A DNA stretch of 64,000 nucleotides from Phymorhynchus buccinoides (GCA_017654935.2 CM065710.1:29178197-29242196), one strand, 5' to 3'; numbered from the stretch's first letter, positions 32,011 through 45,050 are shown. Numbers and translations are program-made. The notes: generated from the letters alone by a model not told the origin.

Positions 32011-34110
32011 AACACACATACACACACGCATGTTAACCCTTTCACACACACAAACCATGACTAAACAAGTTAACCCTTTCACTCTCCCCCCCCCCCCTCC
32101 GCACACATTAAAAATTCAAAAAAGACACTGAACACCTTGTGTGTATAATGTTAACCCTTTCAAAAGTTTATTTCCGTCTCAGCAACATCTACACAGATGA
32201 TTTTTCTCTATCTCGCATAAAGCTCCGCACACACTCACACGCACGCACACATGCAGCGCGCGCACACACACACACATTCACACACAGCGAACATCAAAAA
32301 CAGCCACAGCGCTAGTAGTAGAAGTAAGACCCAAGCATGTTTCTCAACCATGATATCCAACAAGTTGAACAACACACACCCCTCATCATGAATCGATTGA
32401 ATAGATCTACACACCATCATTAGAAATCTATAATACAGAAAAAACAACAAAACAACCCAAAACATAACAAAAACAACGATTACCCTCTTATTAAAAAAAA
32501 GAAAGAAAATTTAAAAAAAGAGAAAGACGCAATCAAAGTACGAGTTGATCTTTTTCATCAACGCGAAATATGTCGGTGATCAAAAAAAGATGATTAAATA
32601 AAATTAAAAAAATTCCGTAAATTTTTCCCCCCCCCCCCGAAAAAAAGAGCATGAAAAGTTAAAACTGTCCTACCTACCAAACAACCAAATTCTATCATTT
32701 CATTGAAGTATCACGCCACATTCTTATCTCAACGAGGGGATTTTATATTCGCATTCTAAACGCAAATTAATGGAAAGGAAACGGACAACGTATTTCTCTC
32801 ACTCACTCTCTCTCTCTCTTCTAAACAGCGAATGGCTTCAAGACAGAACTGATCATAATAAGAATATTTACTATGAATAAATATCACAAGTTTCACGTTA
32901 GTCAAGCCTACAGCCGTTACGTTACATCGACCGAATGAAGCACGGACCAGCTACGACAAATTAAGACGAGAGAAAACCGACGATAGAAAGGAAGGAAACA
33001 AGCAGATAAGACGCACTCACATACACACGCAATGTGCATGCACGCATATATGCATCGACATCGACAACACATGGAAGATGTTTCAGTACATGTAGGCAAT
33101 CCAAATCTTTGTTGCTGAGTTTTTGAGAAAAACCCAACAACAAACAGGATTCTAGTTTACTAATGCTAGCAGAAAGCTAAAGCTCAAAGTTGACTAAAAG
33201 CTCCAATAATAATACGTCTTGTTATTCCTGAAACTGGCATATACACAGTATGATAAATGCATTGTATGTGTGCTCGACTACACACATACACACACACAGT
33301 ATATACGCACACACACACTATCTCCACTTCATACACATACACACACACATACACTCTCTCTCTCTCTCTCCCTAGGACACACACACACACACATTCTCTA
33401 CACTACACACATATACTATCTCTCCCCTTCACACACACACTACACTACACCACACACACACAAAGTATACACAATTGTTCAGTACGCTTCTTTAGCACTT
33501 TACACACGAGGAAAACAATGCGATGATGGATTTTCAGATAAAACAAACTTATACACAATCATCATGAAAAAAAAACCCAGTTTAAAAAAACACCCGCATG
33601 TTGTTGTCGAACCACCTACCGTAGTAGAGCAAATGTTAAGTCATTCCTATAAATACCAATGGCACACACTCACACCTTTGCACACACGCCATTCGCATAG
33701 TGGAATAGGGTTGGGTATAAAATGTTAATTATTATATTTAATACGCGTTGCACTGTAGCATGTCTATTACCGTCAAAACAAAAAAAAGAAAATAGTACAA
33801 TGCTATCACCATTTTATACTATACACACCGTGAGCACTTAATATGTTGTATATTTTGGATCGGTCGCGCTACTACTAGTAGTAAATGTCATATATACACG
33901 TTCTTGAATGTGAAAATAAGTAGACCGAAATAATATTCTCAAGAAAGAAGAATTATTCGCAGATTTTCAAGTCCGCACAAGTCGGTCGGTCGGGCGGTCA
34001 AAACTACGTACGCAAGCTTCAACATTATCTATTGATGAACATTTCTCGGCAATCGTTCTTCTTGGGCAATAATGTGTATGTGTTTATAAATAATGAGCGA
34101 CATAATAAAA
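32011..34110. other. AT-rich sequence with CA microsatellites, no gene recognised
   Basis: CA tracts lie near 32010-32050, 32229-32288 and 33280-33465. TTAACCCTTTCA occurs three times at 32033-32165. A C run is at 32628-32638 and (CT)n at 32796-32820. I see no exon with convincing splice sites or conserved protein motif. Confidence 0.6.
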
Positions 34111-34261
34111 GGCCTGGGACGGTATTCATGTCGAGATAGCATGAGGCTAACTTAGAAGCTCTTCCAAAAGTCCTATTAAATGCTATAGGACATTGGAAGA
34201 GCTTCTAAGTTAGCATCATGCTAAGTCTCATGCTATCTCAACGTGAATACAGGCCCTGGTA
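34111..34261. mobile_element. Hairpin MITE family J
   Basis: GCCTGGGACGGTATTCATGT pairs imperfectly with ACGTGAATACAGGCCCTGG, and GCTAACTTAGAAGCTCTTCC pairs exactly with GGAAGAGCTTCTAAGTTAGC. The whole 150 bp can form a stem-loop. Confidence 0.85.
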
Positions 34262-34787
34262 CCCACCGCTAAGTGCAATGGCGATTGCTACGATCTAAAT
34301 GGAAATGAAATCTGTACTAGAAAGCAACAATGTATGGAACACACAGACACACACAAGCGCGTGTGCGCACACACACACACATCACATACATACACACACT
34401 GATCATCATTGCCTTTTACCAAAGAATATTAGAGCATAGACTCACAATGGCTAAAGGTCGACTTAAAACCCCCCACCCAACATCAACAATTGCCAATGTA
34501 TTATTTGATGATATACAGTCAAACCTCTTTTTTAAGACGTCTAAAACGTCAGGAAAAATAGGCTTAAATGGGAGAGGTATTATAACGTAGGTGGGTTTCA
34601 AACAGATTAAAATAAGACACACGACATCCGCGCCCCCCCAAAAAAAAAATCAGTCTTCTTCTTCTTCGATCGCTCAGACAGTTTCCTGTCAATTATGAGC
34701 GCAGATACGTCATGCTGCCGTTATGCGCCTAACTAAGAAATAATCAGGCCCAGCAAGTCCGACTTTGGCTGGAGGAAATGTTTTTGC

Positions 34788-35066
34788 AAACATTTTTTTA
34801 AAAGAAAAATTAGGGGTGACCAGTTGCCACAAACTAATCAAACTTGCAAAATGTGACGTAAAAATATAAATGACATAATTTTTTAGAATGACGCACGGTG
34901 TTCTAAGTGTGCTGTATGTCTGCTCAAACACACGAGTCAATAGCCAGGCTACGAGAGCTGAAGGTAGAGTAACTTCCCCTTTTGACCTGATTGAATTAGG
35001 CGAGATCACACCCACACACCATGAAATTACTCCCCTTAATTATTTCCAAGCAATTCCTATTGAAGG
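34788..35066 (+). mobile_element. Single arm of the 3489-4578 fold-back family
   Basis: The sequence from TTTTTTTAAAAGAAAAATTA to CCAAGCAATTCCTATT matches the right arm at about 4310-4570 (GTGACGTAAAAATATAAAT, AGAATGACGCAC, ATTACTCCCCTTAATTATTT). Confidence 0.75.
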
Positions 35067-35227
35067 ACAATTTTTTTTATTTTCCTGCATCTGACGGCAT
35101 CATCTGAGTGACGTCACTAAGCCCGCACATGATACGTCATAACGGCAGTCAAGGGGTTAAACAACAATAACAAAGGCATCGCCGAGCGGCACCAACGCAT
35201 TGTGACAATGCAAACCTGGCCAGAGTT

Positions 35228-35580
35228 ATGTCCTCTCCCCCCCCCCCCCCCCCCCCCCCCCCAATAAACACACCACTTTCCACCCTTACAGAACGCATAA
35301 AATACATAGCCCAAAATTTGAAGCGATTCTGTTCAGTAGTTCACGAGATACAGCTGAACTTTTATACAAACTTCCTTGCACCATGTCCTCTCCCCCCCCC
35401 CCCCCCCCCCCCCCCCCAATAAACACACCACTTTCCACCCTTACAGAACGCATAAAATACATAGCCCAAAATTTGAAGCGATTCTGTTCAGTAGTTCACG
35501 AGATACAGCTGAACTTTTATACAAACTTCCTTGCACCATGGTACACCACCACACAAAATTTGAAGCGATTCTGTTCACTA
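35228..35580. repeat. 155-bp tandem duplication, each with a poly-C tract
   Basis: Two nearly identical units start ATGTCCTCTCCCC (35228 and 35383) and contain AATAAACACACCACTTTCCA and GCGATTCTGTTCAGTAGTTC. A partial third follows near 35556. The C tract differs slightly in length between units. Confidence 0.9.
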
Positions 35581-35624
35581 GTTCACGAAATAAAGCTGGG
35601 GGGGACATTACATAGCCCAAAGAA

Positions 35625-35850
35625 GGAAATTTCGGTTTTCAAGGTCAAACTTCAAGGTCAAGGTCAGCACGGTGTTGATCAACGAAAGGAAGCTTCCTTT
35701 TCAAGCTGTCTACCCCTCTGCCAATTTTAATTTTAATCAAAATCCAAACAGTAGTTTTTAAGATAATCAATACACAGACAGACACACAGACAGACAGACA
35801 CAACACACACACACAAACCAATCGCAATACCTCGGCCTCTGGCCGGGTAA
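35625..35850. repeat. Dispersed repeat family G, copy 2
   Basis: TTTCGGTTTTCAAGGTCAAA then CTTCAAGGTCAAGGTCAGCA, AGTAGTTTTTAAGATAATCA, (CAGA)n and CTCTGGCCGGGTAAA occur in the same order as at 14860-15065. Confidence 0.8.
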
Positions 35851-36117
35851 AAACCACACACACACACACGCAATCACACAAACAGATCACCTTGCTAATA
35901 AATTCGCCATCATGTTGTTTATATTCCTCCGTTTTTAAACAAGAAAAAGACGTTTTAATTAAGTCCGCCTTGGAGAGATCCATCAGATTTCTTGTCATTA
36001 AAATTGCAAAAAAAGCAGCACCAAAAACCCCCCAAGAAAAATAAGAATCGAAAACCAATGTTCTACACAATCATGTTCTTCTCTACCCTCTATCTTTGAT
36101 CAATACAAGGCTCGCAT

Positions 36118-36239
<122 letters not shown>

Positions 36240-36410
36240 AGGGGTGGGGAGGGGGAGAGGATAAAACACTAGTGTAAAAAACCCCACCAAAGACACAAAC
36301 GCAAAAAACAACACAGGCATAAATTCACATAATAAGAGTAGGCTATCCATAGTTAGTAAAAGCTCCGAAATTCTTTCCCTTTAATGGTTGACTTACGGCG
36401 ATTATTTGAC

Positions 36411-36590
36411 CGCCAGGGGGCATAACGCTCGAGTGGGGCTTATCACGCTATATTCTTAGTTGGGCGTAGTGAGAGAGAGAGAGAGAGAGAGAGAGGGTTG
36501 GACTCCTCCCTATCTCTCTCTCTCTCTTTATCCCAACTAAGAATATAGAGGATTAACCCACTCGAGCGTTATGCCACCTGACGGGCAAAA
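36411..36590. mobile_element. MITE family B, copy 2
   Basis: GGCATAACGCTCGAGTGGG at the left pairs with CCCACTCGAGCGTTATGCC at the right, and TATATTCTTAGTTGGG pairs with CCCAACTAAGAATATA. The centre is (GA)n and (CT)n. It shares layout and sequence with 1458-1690. Confidence 0.9.
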
Positions 36591-36627
36591 GAGCCAGCTA
36601 AGTCGCTCATTGAAAGAAACTACCTGG

Positions 36628-37018
36628 GGCAGTGGGTGGATGCCTCGTGCCTCCATACGGGGAAGCTGGACGACCGACCCGGCCCCCTCCATGAGTCTCT
36701 CCCCATGGGGATACCGTAAAAATAGTTCCCCCACCTTCTGGAAGTTCTGTGCTTGTAACTTCCTCTAATCTGCCACACTCTTTGACTCTGCCTTTTCCCT
36801 TTGCTTACTGCTGCCATCTACTATCTTTCTGATTTGGCCCGTTCTCCTGCCTTTTTTCCAAAACAAGAATCTTCCAAATAACTTTTCTTCTTTGAGCTCC
36901 TCCGAAATCGGAATGCGTCGGCTGTGCGCACGCAAGCGGAGAGACCAGTGAAAACTGAAAACCGGACACATACGTACGTACCTTACCCATTATGGCCTTT
37001 GGGCCTGGGAACGCAGAG
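36628..37018 (+). repeat. Dispersed repeat family R, copy 7
   Basis: It is nearly full length from GGGGCAGTGGGTGGATGCC to TACCTTACCCATTATGGCC. Here the C/G run is absent (GGGGATACCGTAAAAATAG), so the homopolymer is optional. Confidence 0.85.
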
Positions 37019-37261
37019 AAAAAACCAACACATACAACACAAACAAAGCACACAGGAAATATTAGGCATTGATAATATTTCCAAAATCAGCCTTTGTTAG
37101 GAGTACTAAAACACGTTCCATGAAAAATGAAATAAATTCTCAATGTTTTTAAAAAAAGAGAAATTCCTGAGTCCAAAGTTTGTGGTTTATTTTTCTTAAT
37201 ACATACAACACCCAGAGGAAATTTTTTTTTCAGTTCACATAATCATTCCGCCTTGGCTTAA

Positions 37262-37492
37262 CCCTTTCAACGCCAGCCATTTTTCAGCCAAAACGTTCCA
37301 TTAAGCTTACCTGGAGAGAGAAAAGATTTCATCTGCAATATTCCTTTGTGACATCCATAAAATAGGGTCTATCCTTACCTCCCAAAATGAAGAACATACG
37401 GTCACTGGATACCAGACCCTCATTTGATGCCTTTCAGTGACATGGGTGTTCAATCATTGTGGTGCCAAGAGGCGATAGTGGCCATGAAAGGG
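37262..37492 (+). mobile_element. piggyBac-like MITE family P, copy 1
   Basis: The element is flanked by TTAA on both sides, starts CCCTTTCAACGCC and ends GGCCATGAAAGGG. CCC...GGG ends next to TTAA are typical of piggyBac. No transposase frame is present; related copies are at 37866, 56226 and 62851. Confidence 0.85.
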
Positions 37493-37497
37493 TTAAG

Positions 37498-37790
37498 GCT
37501 GTGTCAGACCAAGTGACATAGGCTAGAACACCAAGGCTACATAAACTGTTGTTACACTATGCATAGTTATGCGGGGGATTGTCTTCAGCCGTGACTAGCT
37601 CCTAGCATAACATCATCAAGTCTCCAAAATCCCCCCCGAAGATGGAGTGTGGCTGCCCAACGTGGCGGGGGTAATCGAAAACGGTCACACGCGTAATGTT
37701 CTCATCCCTAGCTAATGCATTTGTACCAAAGTGCTCAAGCGCTTCGGGCTGTTGGGATGATCCCTGGAGTCTTTTAGCCAGGGTATGTTA
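37498..37790 (+). repeat. Dispersed repeat family D, copy 2
   Basis: Landmarks in order are GACATAGGCTAGAACACCAA, GCGGGGGATTGTCTTCAGCC, GAGTGTGGCTGCCCAACGTG, AAAACGGTCACACGCGTAAT and GATGATCCCTGGAGTCTTTT. Copies or parts occur at 5462, 40520, 51295 and 58815. The (CAA)n tail after GCCAGGGTA in some copies suggests a retroposon. Confidence 0.8.
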
Positions 37791-37865
37791 ACAACAATAA
37801 AAAAAACAAACATAATCATTTGGGAGTGCATTACATGTCGATAAAAGCTGAGAAGGAAATATCAA

Positions 37866-38104
37866 CCCTTTCACCGCCAATGTCGAATTTTAGCACCACA
37901 ATGGTTTAACACCCATGTCACTAAAACCCTTGAAATCAGGGTCTATTATTCAATGATATTGTGTTCCTAAACTTGGGTAGTAAGGATTGACCCTATTCCA
38001 AATGTGTCACAGAGAAATCCCACAATATTGCAGACGCAATCTTTTCTGTAGCCAAGTACGTTTAATGGAAATTTTGGGCTCAAAGATGGCTGGCGGTGAA
38101 AGGG
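37866..38104 (-). mobile_element. piggyBac-like MITE family P, copy 2 (inverted)
   Basis: It lies between TCAA (left, one base off TTAA) and TTAA (right). CCCTTTCACCGCC and GGCGGTGAAAGGG form its ends. It is the reverse orientation of copy 1, about 370 bp away across a family D copy. Confidence 0.85.
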
Positions 38105-38653
38105 TTAACATCGATAAAAAAAAAGAGGCAACGTGAAACGACTTGACAAGTTCTATTTCGTTATCTATATCTATTTTACAAAACAAGCCTCGCCCCTTTT
38201 CAGGTTTTTCTTTTTTAATAAAGAACTGCTGCAAAAGGTAGAGTTTAACACCCCCCCCCCCCCCCCCCCCCCCCCATCCCTCCCCACTCCTTCAAACGGT
38301 CCAAATTCTTCACAAAACATATTAAGCGCATACATATAAAAATTTTAAAAAACAAGAATAAATTATGTTGACATGACATCTAAAGCTTGAAAAATTGGTT
38401 TCAATTCTCTTTTCACAAGACGCATAACATTTCTAGAGATTTATCTTTCCTGACTTGTTTAAAAAAACACACACAAAAAAAACAGCATTCCATGACTATG
38501 AGTAACATCAAAAGTATTGACTTCATCAATGACATCACACACACACACACGGTAGTAGACACAGTAGGGGGCAGACAGGGAAAGGGGTTAACATTGATGG
38601 TAGATCTATTGTGAACGGTAGAGGAGTGGGGAATCGTTTGCAACTTTGCACTC

Positions 38654-38654
<1 letters not shown>

Positions 38655-38730
<76 letters not shown>

Positions 38731-38748
38731 AAAAAAAAAAAAAAAAAA
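38655..38748. repeat. C66 run directly followed by A28
   Basis: Sixty-six C are followed without interruption by twenty-eight A. The Pro/Lys and Gly/Phe frames across it are artefacts. Confidence 0.9.
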
Positions 38749-39205
38749 GTGGAGTTCTCGTTTACTGGAAATCTGGGCAAGGATGCGCGCGCGCAGATGC
38801 GCATTGAAATGCACGGCACATGCACATACAAATACACCCATATGAATAAACAAACACTCTCACACATATGCACAAGCACGCACACAAACGCAGAAAGCAC
38901 AAGCACGCACACACACACACAAATGCACGCGCACACACACAAACACATACTTATCATTTCAGTGTCTATACACACACACACACACAATACACTGACATGA
39001 CTCGCTAAAGAAAACAGCAACAACACATCACCCCATCAAACACACAAAAACAACATAACGAAAAAAAAATTGAGCGCACATTTGAAGTTTTTCTTCAAAG
39101 TTGAGCCCAGTCATACATACACTGCACTAAACTGTATATCATGGTGATGGGGAGGAGGAGGATGGTGGTGGGGGGGTAAAGGTGATGGGGGAGATGGGGA
39201 GGGTC
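38749..39205. repeat. CA-rich region and GGTGG-rich tract
   Basis: CA/CG repeats lie at 38785-38990 and a GGGGAGGAGGAGGATGGTGG-type purine-rich stretch at 39140-39200. Confidence 0.75.
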
Positions 39206-39441
39206 AAAGACCCAGTGACGCACCACGATTAAGTCCCTTGGTTTTTTTCCCTGGGTAGCTGTGACCCACATACAAATGTCCCCAACTTCAAATTGAGGCT
39301 GCTCTTTAAAAATGATGTTTCGGTTTGAATTTGGGGGGCATTTATATGGGAAGTGAGACTTGGGTCAAAACAAGATTTCTTTCCAGCTATAAGAGGGAAA
39401 ACATGTGAAACCCGTGATTTTGACACATGGTGGGTCTTTAA
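39206..39441. mobile_element. TTAA-flanked MITE family E, copy 2
   Basis: It shares ACGATTAAGTCCCTTGG, GGGTAGCTGTGACCCACATA, CCAACTTCAAATTGAG and ACCCGTGATTTTGACAC with 5972-6209. The left flank is TCAA and the right flank TTAA. Confidence 0.8.
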
Positions 39442-40519
39442 GGGAAATAAATGAATGATGGTGCTGGGGGGGGGGGGGGGAGGAGAGGAGGGGGGGGGGG
39501 AGGAGAGGGGGGGGGGGAGAATCGTGGCAGCTTAAGTCCCACAAGGTTAATTCTGTTTTTTTGTTAAATCACACCAGCCCTGAACTCTGCATGTCGAAAA
39601 TGCCACCACTCACCATATCTCCCCCCCCTCCCCCCCCCCCCCCCCCCCTCTACCTGCTTTTGTTCCAGTAATCCATCTCACTCCCCCTACCCCCCACCCC
39701 CAAAAAGAAAAAACAAAGAGGCACGCAGACAATAATAATAATCACGGGAAGATGAGAAAGGGGGGGGTGTATTTTTATTTTTGTTCAAAAAGCCTCATCA
39801 TCTAATCTGCAGGCAGAGGACACTGTTAAATAAAAACAAACAAAACCCCCCACTGAATTCAGGAACAGAGCTTGAAGAGAAGCACCCATGCTTTCTCGCA
39901 TGGATGTGTGTGTGTGCGTTTCGACACTCGAAACTCAGGCATCATTCTTGTGTTCTTATCCAACACAAATTTTTGCAACATAAAAAATTCCACAAACTTT
40001 TTGACACGCCTTTTTTTTTCTTTTTTTTTTAGCAAGGCCCGGGCATAATTCTGTATTCTCCACTCAAAAATATTAAAATAATAATAATAAAAAAGTTCTC
40101 AAAATCTTGCGAAGAGGCCCTTATAGCTTAGTTTGGTGCTATTATTATTAATAATAATAATAATAATAATCAACATTTGCACAAATACTCCAACGAACCA
40201 TCAAGTCTGACAAGGATGAGTTTAGTTCTGTTGTCTCCATCAACGTCTTGCAAACAAAATCTTCCTCAACTTTGAAAGTCTTACCCGGCTGAGCGCAACT
40301 CGGTGTTCGAAAATTAACTTTCCCCGTAAACATTCTTAACTTGGGAAACTTGCACAAGCTGAGCACGACTCCGTGAAAATTAATTATTCATTGAATTTTA
40401 TTTAATTCCCAATTCGAAACTTCAAGTTGAAGGTTTTTTTTAGCAAGTTCATTCGGTGTTTCACTTTCGCAGGAAACCTAAACTTCAAGTCTTCAAAAGC
40501 GTAGCATGTATTATTTCAT
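39442..40519. other. Simple-repeat-rich interval, no gene recognised
   Basis: G-rich runs lie at 39467-39518 and C-rich at 39619-39650, with (TAA)n at 40078-40090 and 40142-40170. GCTGAGCGCAACTCGGTG (40290) and GCTGAGCACGACTCCGTG (40358) are a short duplication. Confidence 0.6.
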
Positions 40520-40680
40520 TGCACCTCCTCCGAAGACGGAGTGTGGCTGCCCACGTGGCAGGGTAATCAAAAACGGTCACACACATAATGTTCTCATCCG
40601 TAGCTGATGCACTTGTAGCATAGTTTTCAAAGTGCTTTCACTGTTGGGATGATCCCTGGAGTCTTTTAGCCAGGGTAAGC
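40520..40680 (+). repeat. Dispersed repeat family D, copy 3 (3' part)
   Basis: It carries CGGAGTGTGGCTGCCCACG, AAAACGGTCACACACATAAT and GATGATCCCTGGAGTCTTTT. Confidence 0.8.
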
Positions 40681-40714
40681 CAAACAAACAAAAAAATGTC
40701 ACTTTCACCAACCC

Positions 40715-41155
40715 TAAACTTCAAGCGATGCCGGCTCAATCTTAAAACTTCAAGTGTTGCCGGCTAAATCCGAAACTTGACATGTTGCCAGCTCAATCGC
40801 AACCTTCAACTGTTGCCGGCTCAACCCTAAACTTCAAGTGTTGCCAGTCCAATCCGAAACTCCACATGTTGCCGGCTCAATCCCAAAACTTCTAGCGCTG
40901 CCGGCTCAATCTTAAACTTCAAATGTTGCCAGCTCAATCCTAAAATTCATGAGTTGCAAACCTCAATCCTAAATTTTAAAAAGTTCCATCCTAACCTTCC
41001 AAGCGCTGCCGGCTCCAAACATTAAAACTTCATGAACAAGCATTGCCGGCTCAATCCTAAACCTCAAGCGTTGCTGGCCCAAATCTTAAAAAACGTCACA
41101 AGCGTTGCCGGCTCAAATCTTAAAACTCCCGAGCGCTGCTGGCTCCAGCATCAAA
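40715..41155. repeat. Diverged ~35-bp minisatellite (GTTGCCGGCTCAAT)
   Basis: About twelve units of AAACTTCAAGCGTTGCCGGC then TCAATCCT occur, with many substitutions and length changes. It differs from the homogeneous array at 29330 and so is older or not being homogenised. Confidence 0.85.
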
Positions 41156-41464
41156 TAGTCTGGACGCCCAATCCTACGTCAATGCAATGTCAGTTCCCCC
41201 CAAACCACCACTGTGCGAAACGATAAGCGGTCTCCACCCCTAACCTAGGGGGTGAGTGGGTGAGGGTGGGTGTGGGGCGAATAGTCATAAAAATAACTAC
41301 ACAGAAAAGGAAAGATCACCCGACAGGACGAACAGCAAAAGCCTGGCAGAGCACATCATTCGTTCTTCGTTCCTCCTCCTCCTTTCCTTCGCTCATCGGA
41401 GACGGGGTTAGTTTCTCCCGCTTGCCTCCTCGCCGTTTCCTTCCTTCCTTCCTTCCAGTCAAGC

Positions 41465-41570
<106 letters not shown>

Positions 41571-41772
41571 TCTAGGTTAAGCTGGTCAGGTTGGTCAGGA
41601 GTTGTTGCACACACCCCTACCCCCACCTTGGATGTCTTCTTCTTCTTGTTGTTGTTGTCGTTCGGGTTGAGCTACAAGTAGGTCTGCAACAAGTTACATG
41701 AGGGGGTGTCAGTGTTCGGCGTTTAGGTAGAAGCAAAACAAAAAAACAAGCAACTTATAATGAAGATCTTAA

Positions 41773-42327
41773 AGCTGGACCCTGACGGATGAGTTTTTGC
41801 AAGAAGCACGTCGGGATCACCAGAAAGACAGCCTTTTCAAGGATCGGAACACTCACTTTGCTCTGGTTTCCTAGAAATCAAGCCGTCAAAACGGCGATTC
41901 CTCCTTGGCGGAGATGCCGGAGAGAGTAGCCATTTTGGACGGGGTGGGTGGAGGTCACTCATTGTGGTTGAAGCGTTTTCTTTTTTGTAGTGCAGTAACA
42001 AAACAAAAAAAAGGAGCTATTTCCTTTGTTGTGATCGTAGCTCCTTCAGATAAACTGCATAAAATTATTTTTTTAAAATAATAAAAAGGCTTGTATTGCG
42101 AAAATTTCGTGCAAACGATTTGGCGGCCATTAGAAAAGAGACGGCACACGCCTTCTCTTTGGGTGAAAGAATTTGACTTCCAGCACCTCCGCCAAGAAGG
42201 AATCGTCGATTTGACGGTTTGATTTCCAGGAAACCAGAGCAAAGTGAGTGTTGCAATCTCTGTAAAGGGTGTTTTCCTGGTGATCTCGACATGTTTCTTG
42301 CAAAAACTCATCCGTCAGGGTGCCCCT
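41773..42327. mobile_element. TTAA-flanked TIR element family K, copy 1
   Basis: TTAA lies on both sides (41769-41772, 42328-42331). The arms of more than 100 bp pair: ACCCTGACGGATGAGTTTTT with AAAAACTCATCCGTCAGGGT, and CACTCACTTTGCTCTGGTTT with AAACCAGAGCAAAGTGAGTG. A frame of 118 codons in the interior has no recognised motif. It is non-autonomous; the superfamily is uncertain (Kolobok-like by TTAA and AG ends). Confidence 0.85.
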
Positions 42328-42489
42328 TTAAGCATTTCACTCAACCTGAAAGCTTGACAGTTTACTACTCATGCGCGTAGCTTTCAACCAAAGCCTCCCG
42401 CTCGGTTTCGCTAATAGTACTTGCGCGACTGAATGTGGAGACTTGGTTCAGCTGTGAACTGAATAGGAGGCCATCCACATGACAGACCA

Positions 42490-42870
42490 TTCACAGGTGC
42501 AGAGGTAACGCGTTCGCCTCGCATACAATAAACCCAAGTTTTTTTTCCTCTCACTCTGTGCTAGGCCTTATGGGAGTCTTTCGGGGGACGAGACGATAAA
42601 CCGAGCTCTTGTGTGCCTATGCACTTAGCACAAGTTAAACCCAGTGGCAACGAAAAAGTTGTCATTTGGTCAAAATTTACTCCCCCTTGCCTTCCTCATC
42701 AGTCACACAAAAATTGCACAGATTTTTTTAAAAAAGTAGCGCGTCTCTGGCTGCGACGCGCTCTCCAGGTGGGAGCCACCGGAATTTCACAGACGCCTCT
42801 GTGTCTATAAAGTACCAAATACAAGTAACATCGCGGGCACCAAACCCACGCTGAACAGGGACAGAGGGTA
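42490..42870 (+). mobile_element. tRNA-derived SINE family S1, copy 3
   Basis: The head GTGCAGAGGTAACGCGTTCG (decayed box A region) is followed by the S1 body (GAGTCTTTCGGGGGACGAGA, AACCCAGTGGCAACGAAAAA) and the 3' segment with GCGACGCGCTCTCCAGGTGG and TTTCACAGACGCCTCTGTG. Confidence 0.8.
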
Positions 42871-43030
42871 GACACCACGTTTTGCCAGCAAGTCCACAAC
42901 TCCCTCATTCAGTCGCAATTGGTGAGTTCCTCTCACCGGCCTGTTGACAGAATTTTAGTCTCCACATTCAGCTGTGCCAGCGGATAACAAAAGCCGAGCA
43001 GAGGCTTCGTTGAAAGCTACGCGTTGAGTA

Positions 43031-43208
43031 CAGTGGAGCCTCCAATATAAGACCTTCAAAAATCATCCAAAATGGGGTCGTATAAGGGAGGGGTCTTGTA
43101 AGGGAGGTAATTTTAATACTTACAAAGAAGGGCAATGTCTCGGAGAAGTGAAGGTTTTATGTGGGAGGGAGTCTTATAATGGGAGGTCTTATAAGGGAGG
43201 TTCCACTG
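43031..43208 (+). mobile_element. pogo-like MITE family T, copy 1
   Basis: Its ends are CAGTGGAGCCTCC and GGAGGTTCCACTG, flanked by TA. TA duplication and CAGTGGAACCTC-type ends are typical of Tc1/mariner-pogo elements. Inner blocks ATAAGGGAGGTAATTTTAAT and GGGCAATGTCTCGGAGAAGT recur in all copies. Confidence 0.85.
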
Positions 43209-43210
43209 TA

Positions 43211-43377
43211 CAGTGGAATATGACCTCCCATTATAAGACTCCCTCCCTTATAAGACCTACTTCTCCGAGACATTGCCCTTCTTTGTAAGTATTAAAATTA
43301 CCTCCCTTATAAGACCCCTCCCCTATAAGACCCCATTTTGGGTGATTTTTTAAGGTCTTATAAGGGAGGTTCCACTG
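43211..43377 (-). mobile_element. pogo-like MITE family T, copy 2, sharing a TA with copy 1
   Basis: Only one TA (43209-43210) separates it from copy 1, and another TA follows it. The two copies are inverted relative to each other, so one inserted into the end of the other or they form a palindromic dimer. Confidence 0.85.
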
Positions 43378-43894
43378 TAGTAAACTTTCAGGTTTGAGTG
43401 AAACGGCGTTGAAAATCTTCTTCATTATGTCAACAACACCTCAATCGTTAAAGCTACCACAACCGAACAAATTGGCAACACACACACACACACACACAAA
43501 CAAATACAAAACCCAACCCAGCAACCACATAAAACAGCAAAGCTTAACGTCTGCGATGAAACAATAGCGACGGAACGTCCTTGTTCTGTGAAACAATAAT
43601 TCAAACCTCCCTTCCAACTCTCACGCTTAAAGAAACAAAACAAGAAAACCTATAACCTTCCTTCCAAGCTTAGAAACAAAATAAGAAAGGCGTACCTTTA
43701 CAACCGAAACAAGAAAACTTGCAAACTAAGTGCAGGCTAGCACAACATATTTGAATGAAATTAATATTTGATTTGTTGAAACTATATATATAATTTAAAC
43801 AAAAAAATGAAACAAAATATGCAGAAACATAAATAATAGAATCTAAATTTAAAAAAATTATTAAAAAAATTGCAAAAGGAGAAGAGGAAGAGAG

Positions 43895-44500
<606 letters not shown>

Positions 44501-45050
44501 AGAAAGAGTCACACACACATAGAGAAAAAGAACCACCGACAGATAAGACACGAATAAAAGCAATAGTTTTATACAAATAAAACGGGGCAAAGAACAGAAA
44601 ATTATCATCAAGTCAAAACAACATCAAATAACAACAAAGAAATCTTCATCCCCCCTCCCCAAAAAAAAACAAGAAAAAAAAAAGAAAGAAGGAAAAAGAG
44701 AGAAGAGAACCCCAACCAACACAAAATATAAAAACAACAACAAAAGCCAAAGCAGCTAAACAACAGCAGCAACACGACAAACTTCGCCTTGACCCCAAGG
44801 TCAAAGGTCAAGGCCATTGACTAACTGACCAATCAGAGGTGAGTTTCCATGAACGTAGCAGCAGTTTGAGTAGCTACATGGCGAAATGAAAAAAGAAGAG
44901 GAAAAAAAAGAAACACAATACGACATGAACTAAGACCGCTGTGACTTTTACTTATAAGTGAGATTGCAAACTTTTACTGCAGAAAGGGTTTTGTTCGTTT
45001 TGACCCTGTGTGTCAAAGGTGTGTGTGTGTGTAACTGACCAATGTGTGGT
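44501..45050. other. A-rich interval, no gene recognised
   Basis: This is A-rich sequence with a CTTGACCCCAAGGTCAAAGG motif at 44788 resembling family G half-sites. No exon was seen. Confidence 0.55.
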
